From Brugia malayi (Eukaryota > Nematoda > Chromadorea > Rhabditida > Onchocercidae): a stretch of DNA of 64,000 nucleotides. The notes below the pieces were generated by a model. The model was not told where the DNA came from, ran no database searches, and saw only the letters and a program-made list of their open reading frames with translations. Of this stretch, positions 1-16,876 are shown piece after piece. Positions within the stretch are counted from its first letter, which is position 1. The number at the start of each line of letters is the position of its first letter. The stretch covers positions 4,440,528-4,504,527 of the forward strand of contig NW_025062475.1 in the NCBI RefSeq assembly GCF_000002995.4, in the 5' to 3' direction. The position numbers and the translations under genes are program-made.

Positions 1-1985
1 TTGGTAAACAGCACGTAACGCTGTGTCTGCAACAGTCTATATTCTGTCAGAGTAGATACATCAATCACTATAAATTCAGTGATATATAATTCCCTGTTAG
101 AAGAAATAATTGTTGTCGAAAAAACCAAAGAAGGTTTTCCAATCTCTAGTCCAAATAACAATTGCTGACATTAACTTTACCTTACATCACGCAGGTTATT
201 GCTACTCAAAGGAACTCACCCAGCTTACCTTTAAATGTACGTTAATGACAATATGACAATAATATCTGCTAGATGAAAAGCATGTGCCAATTGGAGAAGC
301 ATGCGTCCATGTGAAAACTTACCCACACAACAACTTACTCCTTTCAACTTACCCGCCTTTAGTATCAAATAATAAACAATTTTTTTTTCTTTTTGCTTAT
401 AAACAGAGTAGAAAGTAAAATTAAATAATAAATAAACTGTTACATATCCATACTAGCAGAAAAAAAAAAATGAAGCTGCCAGCTATAACATCTAAGTAAC
501 AATATTATTAAAGTACAAGGTAGGCCACATACCCCAATCTTTTGATTTGGATAGGCATTTCGACGAATAAATCTCTGCATGCTTAATAGTTTTTTTTTTT
601 TTAATGATGATATTACCAGGGATGCTCCCTCATCCATTAATTTTAAAATTTCATTCTTTCATTCATGTATAAAACATCGTTTTGAAATATTGTTCTGGCA
701 GCCTCAATCAGTTTCAGAATAAAGTTTGCTAGTTATTAGTCTTGCTTCACTCCTAATAAAACTGCTAATTGACGGTATCGCAAATATTAAACATATATAT
801 ATTTTTTAAATATATATACTTATATACACACATACATACACATGCACACACACATACACAGAGCCTTACCGCACTTAAAACAAACCATGGCAAAACGCTC
901 TGCAATCTTGCGCCAGTTTCATGTTTTCTTAACCATTTTTCTGTGTGAGTCGTATCCTGTTATGTATTTTATTATTTTTGCTTTTCCTTTTTTTAACTTC
1001 AAAACTTCTATTTTAAAAATCATGTGAAATTTAGACGACTCATCACAGTGTTTAGAAACAAACCCATGGCTGATATATGTGTGCATTCAAGAGACAGGCA
1101 CGACCATTCAAAGCGAATGCTGCCCTTCTGCAAATACAGCACCATAAGTTTTTGTAGATTTCCAAAAAAGAAGTATTAAAAAAGTTGTGCCAAGAAAGAA
1201 AGAAAGGTGTGCTTGTCCAAATATCACACAACCATGTAACTTACCCATTTGCAAACAAACAATAACAAATGTCCCAATAACTAAAAATTTATTTGAAGAA
1301 ATAATTCCTCTCCTTCACTAACAATCTCAGAATTACCTCAGAAGGAATTTTTTTTTCTAGTAGGAAAGATGCATGATAATGCTCAAAGAATTACAACAGC
1401 AACTGCATCACGTAATGTAACCCAGTATTGTTACCTTTACTATACAGCATTGTTCAGCCCATATGTCAAGTTAGGTCATGCGAGAGACGGTTGAAAGAGT
1501 ATCTGTTCAGGTGTCATCAAAAGTTGGTTCATACTGTCAAAGAAAAATTAAGTGTAATGTGTCGACTGAATTGTTGGATTGTACTATAAGATTAAGACAA
1601 TTCTAATAAGGCCGTATAATTTACGAGAAAACCAGCTAAATACTGCAAGGAAAAAAACGGAACAAGAGTGGTTTAAACAAGAAAGAATAAAGCGGCATTT
1701 CAATAAAAATAAGTTACTTTAAAAGAACAAAGATCAGCTGGATTTTATTTTGCATTCATATCTGAACTTTTTACAGTCTGCAGATTCAATGTGTAAAAAT
1801 CAAGTTTAATAAACAAACTTAAACATCCAAGCTTAGCGTCCGCGAAAGTTAATGAATGTACGAAATGTAAGAAAATTTGACAATACAATTATTATCTACC
1901 CATAGTACCAAAATTTTCAACAAAGCAATTGACTTACCATCATTAAAACATTTCAGTATTTTCATAAACTAATTTAGAAAATTAC
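1..1985 (-). other. intron of the U1-70K gene, running off the left edge
   Basis: AT-rich DNA after the last visible U1-70K exon (minus strand). Both strands were read for the expected next RRM residues (AYKxADGKKIDGRR-like) and nothing fitted. Several acceptor- and donor-like strings occur (for example around 1236-1260 and 1925-1950), but none encloses recognisable protein. The simplest reading is one long intron. Confidence 0.6.
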
Positions 1986-3963
1986 CTGACATTGATTCTT
2001 TATGTTGATATTCGATAAAAGCATAACCTCGTGGTTTTCCATTTTTATCATGAACCAATGCTAACTGAAATTTGTTTTCGCCGATCGTCACTGGTTGTTA
2101 TTGACTAGGTCATTTAGTAAGCTTCACATGGGATGTTGACAATAAATATACGAACGCTATGGTGCAAACACAAGTTTGTTCATCCAAAAACCAGTAACAT
2201 ATGATAACACAATGATCATTACCTAATCAATACTAAAGAAATATAAAAAAAATCTAAAGAATATTAAAAAAATCTTGTAAAACATAATAATTCTGCATTT
2301 TTTGCACCGCAGGTTTTTTTGCATCCCGGACTTATTAAGACTTATAATTTTTTTTTTTTTGCATCCCGGACTTATTAAGACTTATAATGAATTTTACTTA
2401 CACGTGTGATCTTCCCAAATTGTTCAAATTCTCGTCGAAGTTTCGATTCGGACGTTTCATAATTCTGAATACAAAAAAAAAGAACTTACTTTGTAGTCTG
2501 AATACAAAGGTAAACTATAATGCATCGAAGAAATTTCCCTCGTATCATAAAAAAAAAGTGAGGATAAGCAAAAAAAAAATTACATGCATCAAAAAATTCT
2601 CGACGTAGTTTTATTTCATTATTTCACAGTAGTTTAGAACTCGGAGCGATACTTGCAAAACTATGAACGATTTTTTTTTTTTTCCATATTACCCTCATAA
2701 TAAGTTTCTTAGGCCGAATAAACTTCAATTACAGTGCATGTAAAATTCAGATCGAATTAAATGATACCGAAAATCATTCCATTCTTGGTAATCTTTTGTT
2801 TGTTTCATATATTTGTTTAAAACCGTTTATTAATTCAGAAAAAATAATATTGTATTAACAACTTACTATTCGAGCTACAAACAAAGTCTTATACGGATCG
2901 GTGGTTGCACTTGGATTCTGAGCTGGATTCCCTGAAACAGGAAAACTACAATTACAATTACAAAAATTTTAAAACTGAAAACACAAAAAAAAATAAAAGT
3001 GTAAAGAATTTCAATAAAAAGGTAAAAATAAGCTTCTGCGATCGAAGCAATGAAATCAATAATTAATAATAACGTAACATACATGTCGCAATGCCTTGTT
3101 CAATCTTATATGCCAACAATTCCTCCTTTTCTTTTCGCTGCAACAAACATATAAGATGTGCAGTTACTGTTAAAAGATGATGGTATTTATTTTTTCATAC
3201 ATATGTAGAGAACACTGCTCTTCTACTTATGCAATCTAACATCTCAGAAAACCGAAGGACAAACTTTTCTACATCTTTAAAATTTCATCTTCTGAAATGT
3301 CTTGAAAAGTTAGAATCTTTTCATTTAAATCTTTCTGCAATCTTGTTATTTATTTAGCCAAAAAAATCAAAAGGAACTACAAATGAATTAAATTTTTTAT
3401 TCTGGATCGAGAAATATATTTTACTAACCCGTCGAGCCCGTCTTTCTTCTTTCGATTCATAGACTGGCTTTGGTGGCGTATCCTTAGGGTCCTGTAAACA
3501 AGTATAAACACCATTTTATACTATTTATTGACATCAGGTTTGTAAGTTTTTATTAGTATAACCATTAATGAAGGTTCTCTGAAGAAAATTTCCGCATGTA
3601 TAAAACAGTTAGTCATATAAAAAATACAATAAGGCGATTATTACTTCTTCACTTTAACGCTTTACTTAAAATAAAGTCCATATATGTTAATATGATATAA
3701 CTGCCTCATAATTCGGAAACACCTGCTATAATTTACCGTATGAAACTAGATGATAAAATCAAATCAAGTTTCGAATAACTCTACAGAATTAACTGTCATC
3801 TTACAATGCAAAAACATACCTCGAAAAGATGAATGTATTCGGATAAACCAGACATTTTCGGTCGCTTCCGGTCAATAAGTAAATCATCGGGCGGTGGTTT
3901 ATACGGTAATGGTGGTCGTGCTTCAAACAACGCCAACAAATTATCCGGTAAAAACTGTGTCAT
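1986..3963 (-). CDS. SNRNP70: U1 small nuclear ribonucleoprotein 70 kDa (U1-70K), 5' exons, partial
   Basis: U1 snRNP protein that binds U1 snRNA and helps recognise 5' splice sites in the nucleus. Six exons read on the minus strand: 3963-3820, 3491-3429, 3137-3083, 2931-2867, 2464-2402 and 2064-1986. All join in frame with GT-AG borders and give 156 complete residues. The start MTQFLPDNLLALF is the family's characteristic N-terminus, followed by a Pro-rich stretch, YIHLFEDPKD and a basic helix (EERRARRRKEKEE). The RRM begins near residue 102, with RNP2 LFVARI (104-109) and RNP1 RGYAFIEY (142-149). The last exon ends in phase 1 after ESMS. The rest of the RRM and the RS-type tail must lie left of the window, because I find no matching exon in 1-1985. 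An acceptor-like TTTCAG ends at 3993, 29 nt upstream of the ATG, and suits trans-splicing. The family call is very secure. Confidence 0.95.
2321..2388. repeat. two-copy 40-bp tandem repeat beside a splice donor
   Basis: A 28-bp string starting GCATCCCGG is present at 2321-2348 and again, identical, at 2361-2388. Poly-T fills the spacer, giving a 40-bp period. It sits in the U1-70K intron directly against the donor of exon 5 (2396-2401). Confidence 0.9.
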
Positions 3964-3992
3964 AGTGCAATAATGGCCAATGATAACAATGT

Positions 3993-4450
3993 CTGAAATG
4001 GTAAGAAGAATTAGGAATTACAAAATTCATAGTAACAAATAATTAAAATGTTACTAGATGTAACATGAATATGAAACATCTTTGTGCTATGTGTAATAAA
4101 GGAAATCGAAAGTAATGCTAAAGTAATCTGATCTGAGTTAAACAATGCTAAGTGTATAGATAACGACATATAAACTATTATACAAAATAGAACAAACATG
4201 GCTATATAAACCAAAAAAAAAACGATTTTCCAAAAACAAAATCAAAAGAAAAAAAAGTTCCATACGTGAATTTACACGTGAACGCTATACGTAAAGCAGT
4301 GAGAACACTTTATTACACGTCCCCCTAACCTCATCATCATACCACCAGTCAACCGACCTCAAAGTCATATTGAAACCAAACTTGTCAAACCAATGCAACT
4401 TTAGAACTGTCAAAATAGCGGTTGCGTTGTACAAATCGTCAATCCCAATG
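3993..4450 (-). promoter_or_regulatory. probable 5' flank and promoter of U1-70K
   Basis: Region immediately upstream of the U1-70K start. At 4265-4300 ACGTG/CACGTG-like strings recur. 4318-4440 is clearly less AT-biased and more complex than what follows. No TATA box or experimentally defined element can be named; the promoter role is inferred from position and composition only. Confidence 0.35.
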
Positions 4451-8370
<3,920 letters not shown>

Positions 8371-8382
8371 TATGTACACCGC

Positions 8383-8410
8383 TATATCGATATATATATA
8401 TATCGATATA
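8383..8410. repeat. 28-bp perfect palindrome
   Basis: TATATCGA, then a TA-alternating core, then TCGATATA. The sequence equals its own reverse complement over 28 bp, with ATCGAT at both ends. It could extrude as a cruciform, and it lies just left of the TCF-like pair at 8450-8481. Confidence 0.9.
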
Positions 8411-8429
8411 TGTTCCTTATATCTAAACA

Positions 8430-8525
8430 TAAAAGCGACCGGCGTAATGCCTTTGATGTGGCACATTGTTATTCTTTGATGTTTGCCGCAATCACAAACT
8501 AATGATATAGTGTCCCGAGTGATCT
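8430..8525. promoter_or_regulatory. complex island with paired TCF/LEF-like sites
   Basis: A short stretch of normal complexity inside AT-rich DNA. CCTTTGATG lies at 8450-8458 and TCTTTGATG at 8473-8481, 23 bp apart on the same strand, followed by GCCGCAA. The first fits the HMG-box TCF consensus SCTTTGATS exactly; the second differs at its first base. The nearest downstream gene is the PLR-1/ZNRF3 homolog (8.4 kb away), and vertebrate ZNRF3 and RNF43 are Wnt targets. The regulatory role is inference. Confidence 0.35.
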
Positions 8526-8916
8526 TTTCCTTTCTTTTTCCCCTCCCCTGACAATCCTATCACCTCAAAACTACTCCTTCACCCAAAAATTCCTCCTTCC
8601 CTACTCTTTCAACTCTTCTTTTAGATTTTATGCTCCTTGACTCAAACCTATTTAATTTTTTAGATGTTTCACTCGCTTTTTTTCTATTTTCATTTATTTA
8701 TTATTCATTTATTTACTTATTATTTTATTATTATTCTCATTATTACTAATTTCTCTGCTATAATCATATTATTTATACTATAATTATAAGCTGTGGTTTT
8801 ATTCTATTTTTTAATGTGAAAATTTCATATTTCAGAAATTTATGACAAATTGGGTTTTTGCATTGCATTATTACCTTGATTACTCTGCCATATGTTTTCA
8901 ACAATTTTATACTTAA

Positions 8917-8955
8917 TGTGTGTATGTGTGTGTGTATGTATGTATGTATGTGTGT
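8917..8955. repeat. TG/TATG microsatellite
   Basis: Alternating TG with TATG units. It causes the false open frames that run through this stretch in two phases. Confidence 0.85.
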
Positions 8956-9097
8956 TCATATATATTTATTTATTTATGGTATCATTTCCAGTTGGGGCGG
9001 AAATTGAATCGCGGAAGACCACCTCGTTGTTATTCACTCATTTTCAATCCGTTTGTTTCTTCCGCAAAGCTATCAGTCCACTGTCGTCAACCTTTCC

Positions 9098-9150
9098 TTT
9101 CTCCTCCTCCTCCTCCCTCCTCCCTCCTCCCTCCTCCTCCCTTCCTCCTA
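9098..9150. repeat. pyrimidine (CCT)n-rich tract
   Basis: CCTCCTCCTCC-type repeat with almost no purines on the plus strand, among the most GC-rich spots in the intergenic DNA. Confidence 0.8.
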
Positions 9151-11544
9151 CATTTTTACCGAAGAGAGAGCGGAAAGGATACAATATCAAATTTCATGCT
9201 TTTCAATCTATCTTTGGGATTCACCTATTTAATTCATTCTCCTTCTTCCTGTCTCTCTCTCTTCCCCAGCAATTCTATCTTCCCTTTCATTTCTCTATTT
9301 TCAAATCCTTCCATTCATATTTTTATTTATAAAATTTTGAATGATATTTAAATATATGAAGTATAGCTATCACTATTTTTTTCTTTGAGTTTTCTGAAAT
9401 AAATATGAATATGCACCAAATTTAAGTACACGAAGAATTAGAAAAATGTAAGCAAAAATTTTTCTTTAAATTAATATGAAAATTTAAGGAACTTAGTTGT
9501 TTTTTCTTCTTTTGTCACATTTTTTTGATAAATTGAAGTTATTGAAAATTGATAATGCTCATCCTTGCTAGGAAAAACAATTAATTATTTGAAAGCAAAA
9601 TATTAAATACTAATTTTTAGCTTCCCAATTCACATTTGTTATTTTCATCAAACATTTTCTTCTTTTCTTTATTGTTATTATTATTATTGTACAATATTTT
9701 GTTAATTGCAGATTTATTGTATTTATTATCATCTTCTTGTATTATTTATCATTTTGAATTGTTTAATTTACATTAATTATTTTAACCTGTCTGTTAAATT
9801 TTGAATTTATTTCCAACCATTTAAACTGTACCATTTAAATTCAATTTTTTCATTTGTAATCCATATTTGTGATTGTTTAGTGGATGAGCAAAAATATTGT
9901 GATGTGATAAAGTGATTAATTTAATAACTAATATAAAAATTTGAATAATTAACCATATGTTTTGTCTCACTTTTTCACATTTTTTATTTCTTTCATTTTA
10001 ATTTTGTTTGTTTACTTTTGCAGTTGAACGCTAAGAAGAATTTATTAAAGGATACCAACTAACATATGCAGCAGTATGTATGTATAATCATCCATCGAGA
10101 TGTGCAACCAATTTGCAAACAAATGCCATAAACAAATTGAAATGTCAATTATAGTAGTAGAAGAGAAGAGGGAGGAAGAGGAGAGGAGAGATGCATCTTT
10201 TTAGCTTGCGTAGTCCTTCAATATCCTACTTATATCGACTTTTGAGATCTTTATTTCAAAATAAAAACCATTTCAAAAATTGTATTTAATATTTTTTTAT
10301 TAAGTTTAATAGAGTGAACTAGAACTTTAATGGAAAAAAATCTAAATTTTCGAGAATTTTTTAAAAAAAAATTTCATGAAAGTTTTTATCAATTAATCAC
10401 TTATTCCTATTACAGTTCTTTGATTGGTAAATTGAAACACGATGAAAAAATAAATAATTTAAATTTCCTTTTAAGTATATCATGATTATTTACTTGTTGT
10501 TTTGTTACTTAATTATTTAACAATTAATAATATTTTTTTGGTTAGTTTTTTTCAAAAATTATTATTGATGTAAGTTTTTGCTATAAATCTATAAAAACTT
10601 TAAAACTGTAAAAGTATATTGAAAGGATATTTAAGAATTTTCGAGCTTTGAAATTTTGTAATACACTTTTTGTCTCTCTTTTTTCTCTTTATAACATTCT
10701 CAATTTGCAAAAGTAAAATGTAAATTTGATTGATAACAACAACTTTTATAAAATATTCTTCTATCATATCATTCATTCATTTAATAAACTTTCATCTTTT
10801 TTATTGCTTCATAATTACAATTACTTTATAAAAGATATAAAAAATTGTAGTTATTTCATGTAATCAAATTTTATGTTATAAATTACTTAATTGGAGATCA
10901 CAAAAGATTTTTTTTTTGTCAATTTATAAAAAGTTTTTATTAGAGAAATTTTTTGTCAATTTATAAAAATTTTTATTTAGAAAAAAGTTTTTATTAGAGT
11001 ATTTATAAGTATATTTTTTTTTTTTTAAATAATAATAATTTATCTTATTCTTAGATCAAAAAAAAATTTCTTTTTTTTTCTTTTTTAAATCATTTTTTAA
11101 TCGATTAAACTAAACTTATTTTTTCTTTCAATTTACATATATTCTCGAATTGATTTGCAGTTTTTAAGATGTTAAAGAAAAAAAAAAAATGGAGAAAGGA
11201 AGAGATTAATTTAATTTGTATTAAATCTGTTCTTTTTCCATAAATGGAAATTTAATATTTTGTATTTATGAAGAATGTTTTATTCTACTACTTTCCAGCT
11301 CTTCCGCCTCTTCTTCTCATCCATCTTGAAGTTGCTGGAATTTTCCGGTTTCTCAGCCTGATATTTCCATACGGTATCAACATTATCAGGTCAGAAAAAT
11401 TATAGGAGTAATGGAAAAAAGTAAAATAGTCGGCCTACTGCTTTTAATTTTCATCAAATAATTAATGATTTGTCATTCATTCCTTCTCAGTTTTCTTCTC
11501 TCTTTCCATAATGCACTTTTCTCGCTTTTTTTTCTGTTTAATGT

Positions 11545-11545
<1 letters not shown>

Positions 11546-11582
<37 letters not shown>
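11546..11582. repeat. poly-T run of about 37
   Basis: Uninterrupted T from 11546 to 11582, the longest homopolymer I noticed here. The length may be subject to sequencing error. Confidence 0.9.
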
Positions 11583-11583
<1 letters not shown>

Positions 11584-14051
11584 GAGATTCTTTCTTTTTA
11601 ATATTATCTATTTTTCCTAATGTTTTATGTCATACTATAAATTCGTAATTTTTTTTTAAAAAAATTTACGAAAAGAAGAAATTTTTTTTTGTGATTTATT
11701 ATTTATGTGATTCTATAACGATTATCTTTTTTTCTAGTTCTTTTTTTTTTTTTTTGAAAACTTTGAAAGAAAAAATTTTTAATTAAAATTAATTGGAATT
11801 GAAAGAAAAGATAATAATATTTGAATGAAATTTGTATAATTCTCATAATTATTTATAATACTATTTGTGTTTTCTATTATAAATTTCCGTTTTTTTTTGC
11901 TTATCGTTTATTTTTTTATTCGTTTACTAATTAAAACTTTCACTCATTAATTCATATATTCATCTATTTACTATTTTCATTTGAGTAAAAGAAAATAAAA
12001 ATGAAAATAAAATACTAAGAAAAGAGTTGCAACATTTTTCCAACAATATTACAGACATAGAGAGGACTGTGAAAATCAAGCTCTTCGTCTTTTATCATTT
12101 GTAATCAGCCACTGGTGATAATGGTTGATATTTCTGTTTACTTAGGCTTAATTATTATCAGCGTTGCTCCTCCGATACTTAATGACACTTGAAATGATAC
12201 TACAGTAAAGATATGAGAAAAATTTGTGTGAAACTTTCCTAAGGTCTAATTAATCATTCATCAAACTAAAATGGTATACACTTTAATAGTAACCAACATA
12301 TTTATTATTTTATTATCAAACTGTAGTTATTATATCGTATACTTTCTCATTTTAAGATTATTTAACACATCTAAAATTGTTTGGGTTGAAGAAAAAGCAA
12401 ACAAATAGCCATTCTAAAATCAATTAAACATTAATTAATCTTGCATCTTAATTATTGTATTCTTAACTATATTTCGCTTCTATGCTTGATTTTTTTTATT
12501 CGCTTATTTTATTAATTCACATAATTGAAACATTTCATTCCTTTTCCATCTTCTATAATAAAGCATAATAAATTTTGTCTAGCTAATTAGCTGATACAGT
12601 ATCATTTTCGTATGTGTTATTTTTGTTGACATCTGACAAAAAAAAAAAATGTCAATATGATTTAAGAATGTGAAGCACTAAGAGAGAGGGGCGGTAAGCG
12701 GAAAAGGAATAACGGATTGATGGATGTTGTAGGTTTTGGAAAATTTTTGAACGACAATGTCACAAATTGATACAATACAATGTGACATTCGTTTCAATGA
12801 TAAGAATTTTTTTTTGGCAATGATTTTATCATATTATTGATATCAACATTATGCATAATTATATTATATTTAAAAAAAGGAAAAAATTTTTTCATCGTTT
12901 TTATCATTTAATTCTTTTTTTTTTTTCTCACTAAAAAGTTCGTAGCATTTGCACTTTTAAGACAAAACAAATGAATCGTTTAGTTACATCAATGGATAAG
13001 CGCTATTGTTCATATGTCATTCATGTCATCTTTATTGTCATCATAATAAAAGAATGAATCATTTCTTCGATATTGGTTACATTACGAATTAATGGCATTG
13101 TTTATATTTAGCTCATCGTTTTAACAATTTTTTATTTTTTTTTCTTTAAAAAAAAAAAAAAAAAAATTGAAATATAAGAAAAAAGAGTTAAAAGATGCAT
13201 GATTTATATACTATTAAATAATAAATGTTTAAAATTTTTTGCACTCATCGAATACTCAATATGAAATTTTCTGCAATGCAAAAAAAAAAAAAACGTCGAA
13301 AAAAAAAATACATTTTCATTAATTTATTCCATTATTTCACTAATTAATTCCTTCTATTTTATTCGTTAACATTCAAAATGAGGGAAGAATGCTTCGTAGT
13401 AATAGTAGTAAAAGTAGTAGTAATAGTAATAGTAATAAAAGTAGTAATTAATAGAAGATTGGAGAAAAATAAGAAATGAATAGGTTAGATAGATGATGGA
13501 TTTATTAAAAAATTCCACTAATCTCTAAAAGTTTAATCTGGGTAATTGTTTTGTCAAATTTTCTCTTCTTTTTTGTTTTTACTACTAATAATCAATCATT
13601 CATTTCGTTAATTTTTAATATTTGAATTAAGATTTTTTCACCCATTTATTTAAATTTTTCAAATTTAATTGTAAAATTAATATATATTTTAAAAGCATTT
13701 CAATGTATACTATCCTGTCCTCTCTAATCCTTTTAATGTTCATAAATTTAATTAGAAAATTATTCTCTTATCTGTCTTAGTTTATTTTACCCTTGCTTTT
13801 TCTAGGTATTCATTCAAACCTTGCAAATTTGATTAGAAATTATTTTATCTATCCTATCCTATCTTATCTATATTTTAAATTTTTGCAAATTAAACTTTGC
13901 AAACTTCATTAAGTTTGAAATATTTTGAAATGTACATATTGATATGATACTACATATAATTTAGCATATTTCAACATTTTTAATGTTTTTTTAGGGAAAG
14001 AGAATAAAATTGCGCCGAATTTTGCTGTGTCCTAAATATGTAGAAAGATCA

Positions 14052-14343
14052 TAATGATGCTGATGATGATTGGTGATGATGATGATGACTGATGATGATG
14101 GTGATGATTGGTGATGATGATGATGATTGGTGATGATGATGATGATGACTGATGATGATGGTGATGATTGGTGATGATGATGATGACTGATGATGATGGT
14201 GATGATTGGTGATGATGATGATGATGATGATGATGATTGGTGATAATATGATGATTGGTGATGATGATGATTGGTGATAATATGATGATTGGTGATGATG
14301 ATGATGACTGATGATGATGGTGATGGTTGGTGATGATGATGAT
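14052..14343. repeat. (GAT)n minisatellite with higher-order units
   Basis: About 290 bp of GAT repeats broken regularly by TTG, GAC and GGT variants. A composite block containing TGATTGGTGATGATGATGAT recurs several times, so there is a higher-order period of roughly 35-45 bp. The minus-strand reading is low-complexity Ser/His/Ile and is not a credible protein. Confidence 0.92.
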
Positions 14344-15732
14344 ACTAAAATAGATGATTGTAAAAAGTTATAATATGTGATAAACAATGCTGATTTATTT
14401 TTTAAACAAAAATTTATTCTTCACAAACATTTTCGTTATTTCTTCCTTTCACTCGATGACAAAAAAATGTCGGAAATAAAATTGACGAATATATCGGTAC
14501 AAGTTTATAATTAATACAAATGAGATTAAGAGAGATTGTTTTAGGATGTATGGTACAAATACAAATATGACTGTGAAATATATTGTAATAATTGCAAATG
14601 AGATTATGAATTATTCTGAGATAATCTGAGATAGGTACAAATAATCTTGAATAAGTTATAATAAAGTAATATTAATCACTTTTCTATAATCTATAACGGA
14701 CAATTTATCAGTGTTTATTGGAAATTTTTAGAAATTCATCAACCAATGAATAAATCACTTATTCTTGGCAAGCGATCGCAAGAGATTACAACAAATTATA
14801 CTGCTTGCTATCAGATAATGTCAAGTTTTTCTTTCCTTTTTTTAATTGTATGTCTATAAAATCTGAAAAATAATTGTACCATTAAAATTCCCAGTTATTC
14901 TTATTCCAAAATTTTGAAAATTTAAATAAGAGTTATAAGTTTAAAAAAAATGAAGATAATAAGGATGCTATAATTAATTTTTCCTAATTATTTTTTTTTA
15001 TATTAGATAAAGTCTTATTAGAAATCAAAAATTAGTAATTTGGTTGAAAAGGCAAATTTTGATAAAAAGATTAGTGTGGAAATCGAGTTTGAATTATATG
15101 TAGTTTAAATTTATATGCACAGTTTTTTTCAATAAACTAGAAAAAGAAATTTTCATTTTATTCGCCATTCTAAGCAGTGCGTGCAAGTATCGCACATAAA
15201 ACTTCTTTTTAATATTTTTGCAAATTTAAAAAAGAAAGAAAATTCTTTTCAATTTCATCATTTTTATTTGTTTCTTAAAACGTCAAAGACTTATTAAATA
15301 GATGGTTGAAATCGTTTCAAACAAAAAAATTAACTGCATTTTACATATTTCATTTTGTATGATTCTTTCCTTTACGTTTTTTTTTTTGCGCTTTTTTTTT
15401 GAACCCATTAAATATTTTTAACTGGAATTGAAAATAGATAAGGTTTTTTTTCTTCTTTTTTTTTTGTATATTTATAAAAATTCGTTAGCTGTTCCCTTTA
15501 ATTATGCAAATTTTTCTCACTATTATTGTCAACGTAAATTTACATTCTTGCTTGCTTATTATTGACAAACGGAAATGTTGATGTTGTGGTTAAAATGGCA
15601 AAAATTCAACATTTAAAAAAAGAGGTTGCGAAGAATTTCATATTTTTGTGATTTTTTTGGCGTTCTAAAATTCATGTCACCAAAAAGCTATGAATAATGA
15701 ATTTTTTAATATTGTTGTAAAAAAATAAAATC

Positions 15733-15848
15733 ATTGAAAATTACTTAGATTTAGAAATAATTCAATTATTGAATAATCAGTTTTACTGAAATTGAAAATT
15801 ACTTAGATTTAGAAATAATTCAATTATTGAATAATCAGTTTTACTGAA
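15733..15848. repeat. exact 58-bp tandem duplication
   Basis: 15733-15790 is repeated base for base at 15791-15848. The unit starts ATTGAAAATTACTTAG. Identity is complete, so the duplication is recent or an assembly artefact. Confidence 0.95.
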
Positions 15849-16474
15849 GTAAATAGAATATGCATTTCTAAAAATTTCATAAACTTCATGCATGAAATTT
15901 GATGAAGAGAATTGTGTAAATGACAATTTAAATTTAAATTACCATTTAAGAACTTGGAAATCTTTAGAGCAGGAAAATTTTCGGAAAGGAAAAAGAAACA
16001 AATAATTTGATTTGAATGAAATTAATCTAAACAGTTAATGATAACAATGGTATAGGAAAAAATTAATTATTTCTCAATTTTTATCAACTGTATCAAAATT
16101 TTTGAAAATTATATTTAATTTAATTATCTGTTAATGCAAATTCATTTACTAAACATTAATTAATATTTATTTTTAATTCAGCTTAATAATAAGTAATAAA
16201 ATTTTTGGATAGATATGTTATTTAAGTTTAGTATATTATAAAATTTTCGGTTATTCGATATAATCGATGAAAATATCTATGAGAAAAGATTATGATAGAA
16301 AATTTTTAAACTGAAATATTCTCCTATGTTGATATATATGTATTTTTATGTATATTTTGTGTCCACTTTGGCTATACCATAAAATTTATTGTTTGGCCAT
16401 TTATTTGATGGAGCAGAATCTTTCTGTTCTCAATGCCACGCCTTCTATAATAAAGCATATCACTTCACCGAAAT

Positions 16475-16572
16475 ATGTGTGTATGTGGGTATGTGTATGT
16501 GAGTATGCGTGTATGTGTATGTTTGTGCGTGTGCGTATGTCTTCTGTATGTGTGTGTGTGTGTATGTGCACA
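16475..16572. repeat. degenerate TG microsatellite
   Basis: TG-rich tract with TATG and TGCG interruptions, 300 bp upstream of the RING ligase start codon. It underlies open frames on both strands, both dismissed as low complexity. Confidence 0.85.
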
Positions 16573-16876
16573 TATATATCCTGTAGAAGTATTTTTATCA
16601 TTTTGTTGTTCATGAAAAAAATTTCAACTATTTATAGATGACAAATTTGCTGAACAAGTAACGGAATTCGGAATACTTAATCTATTCGGGAAAAAAGAAA
16701 ACGAGGAAGAAAAAAAAAACGGCAAAATTTATTGTATTATTTTTATTGATCTGATCAATTAATTTATCAATTGATTCTGAATCAGTGAATATTCTATCTG
16801 ATTTGGCGCAAAATTGTCAAAAATAAGCAAAGAAAAAGGATTTCTATAATTTCAAGTTTATTCCGCCGAAATTTCA

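Larger units (their letters stand above)
8581..16876. other. AT-rich intergenic DNA upstream of the RING ligase gene
   Basis: No coding exon recognised. It holds simple repeats (TG/TATG at 8917-8955, CT-rich at 9098-9150, poly-T at 11546-11582, GAT-rich at 14052-14343, TG at 16475-16572) and an exact 58-bp tandem duplication at 15733-15848. Patches of ordinary complexity near 11290-11400 and 12060-12190 could be regulatory but match nothing I know. Confidence 0.55.

Noticed and set aside
8892..9351. Two overlapping 140-codon open frames
   Set aside because: They run through TG and CCT repeats with Cys/Val and Pro/Ser low complexity; no splice signals or domain.
14049..14387. 112-codon Ser/His/Ile frame
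   Set aside because: Pure product of the GAT minisatellite.
16348..16641. Open frames on both strands
   Set aside because: Generated by the TG tract upstream of the RING ligase gene.
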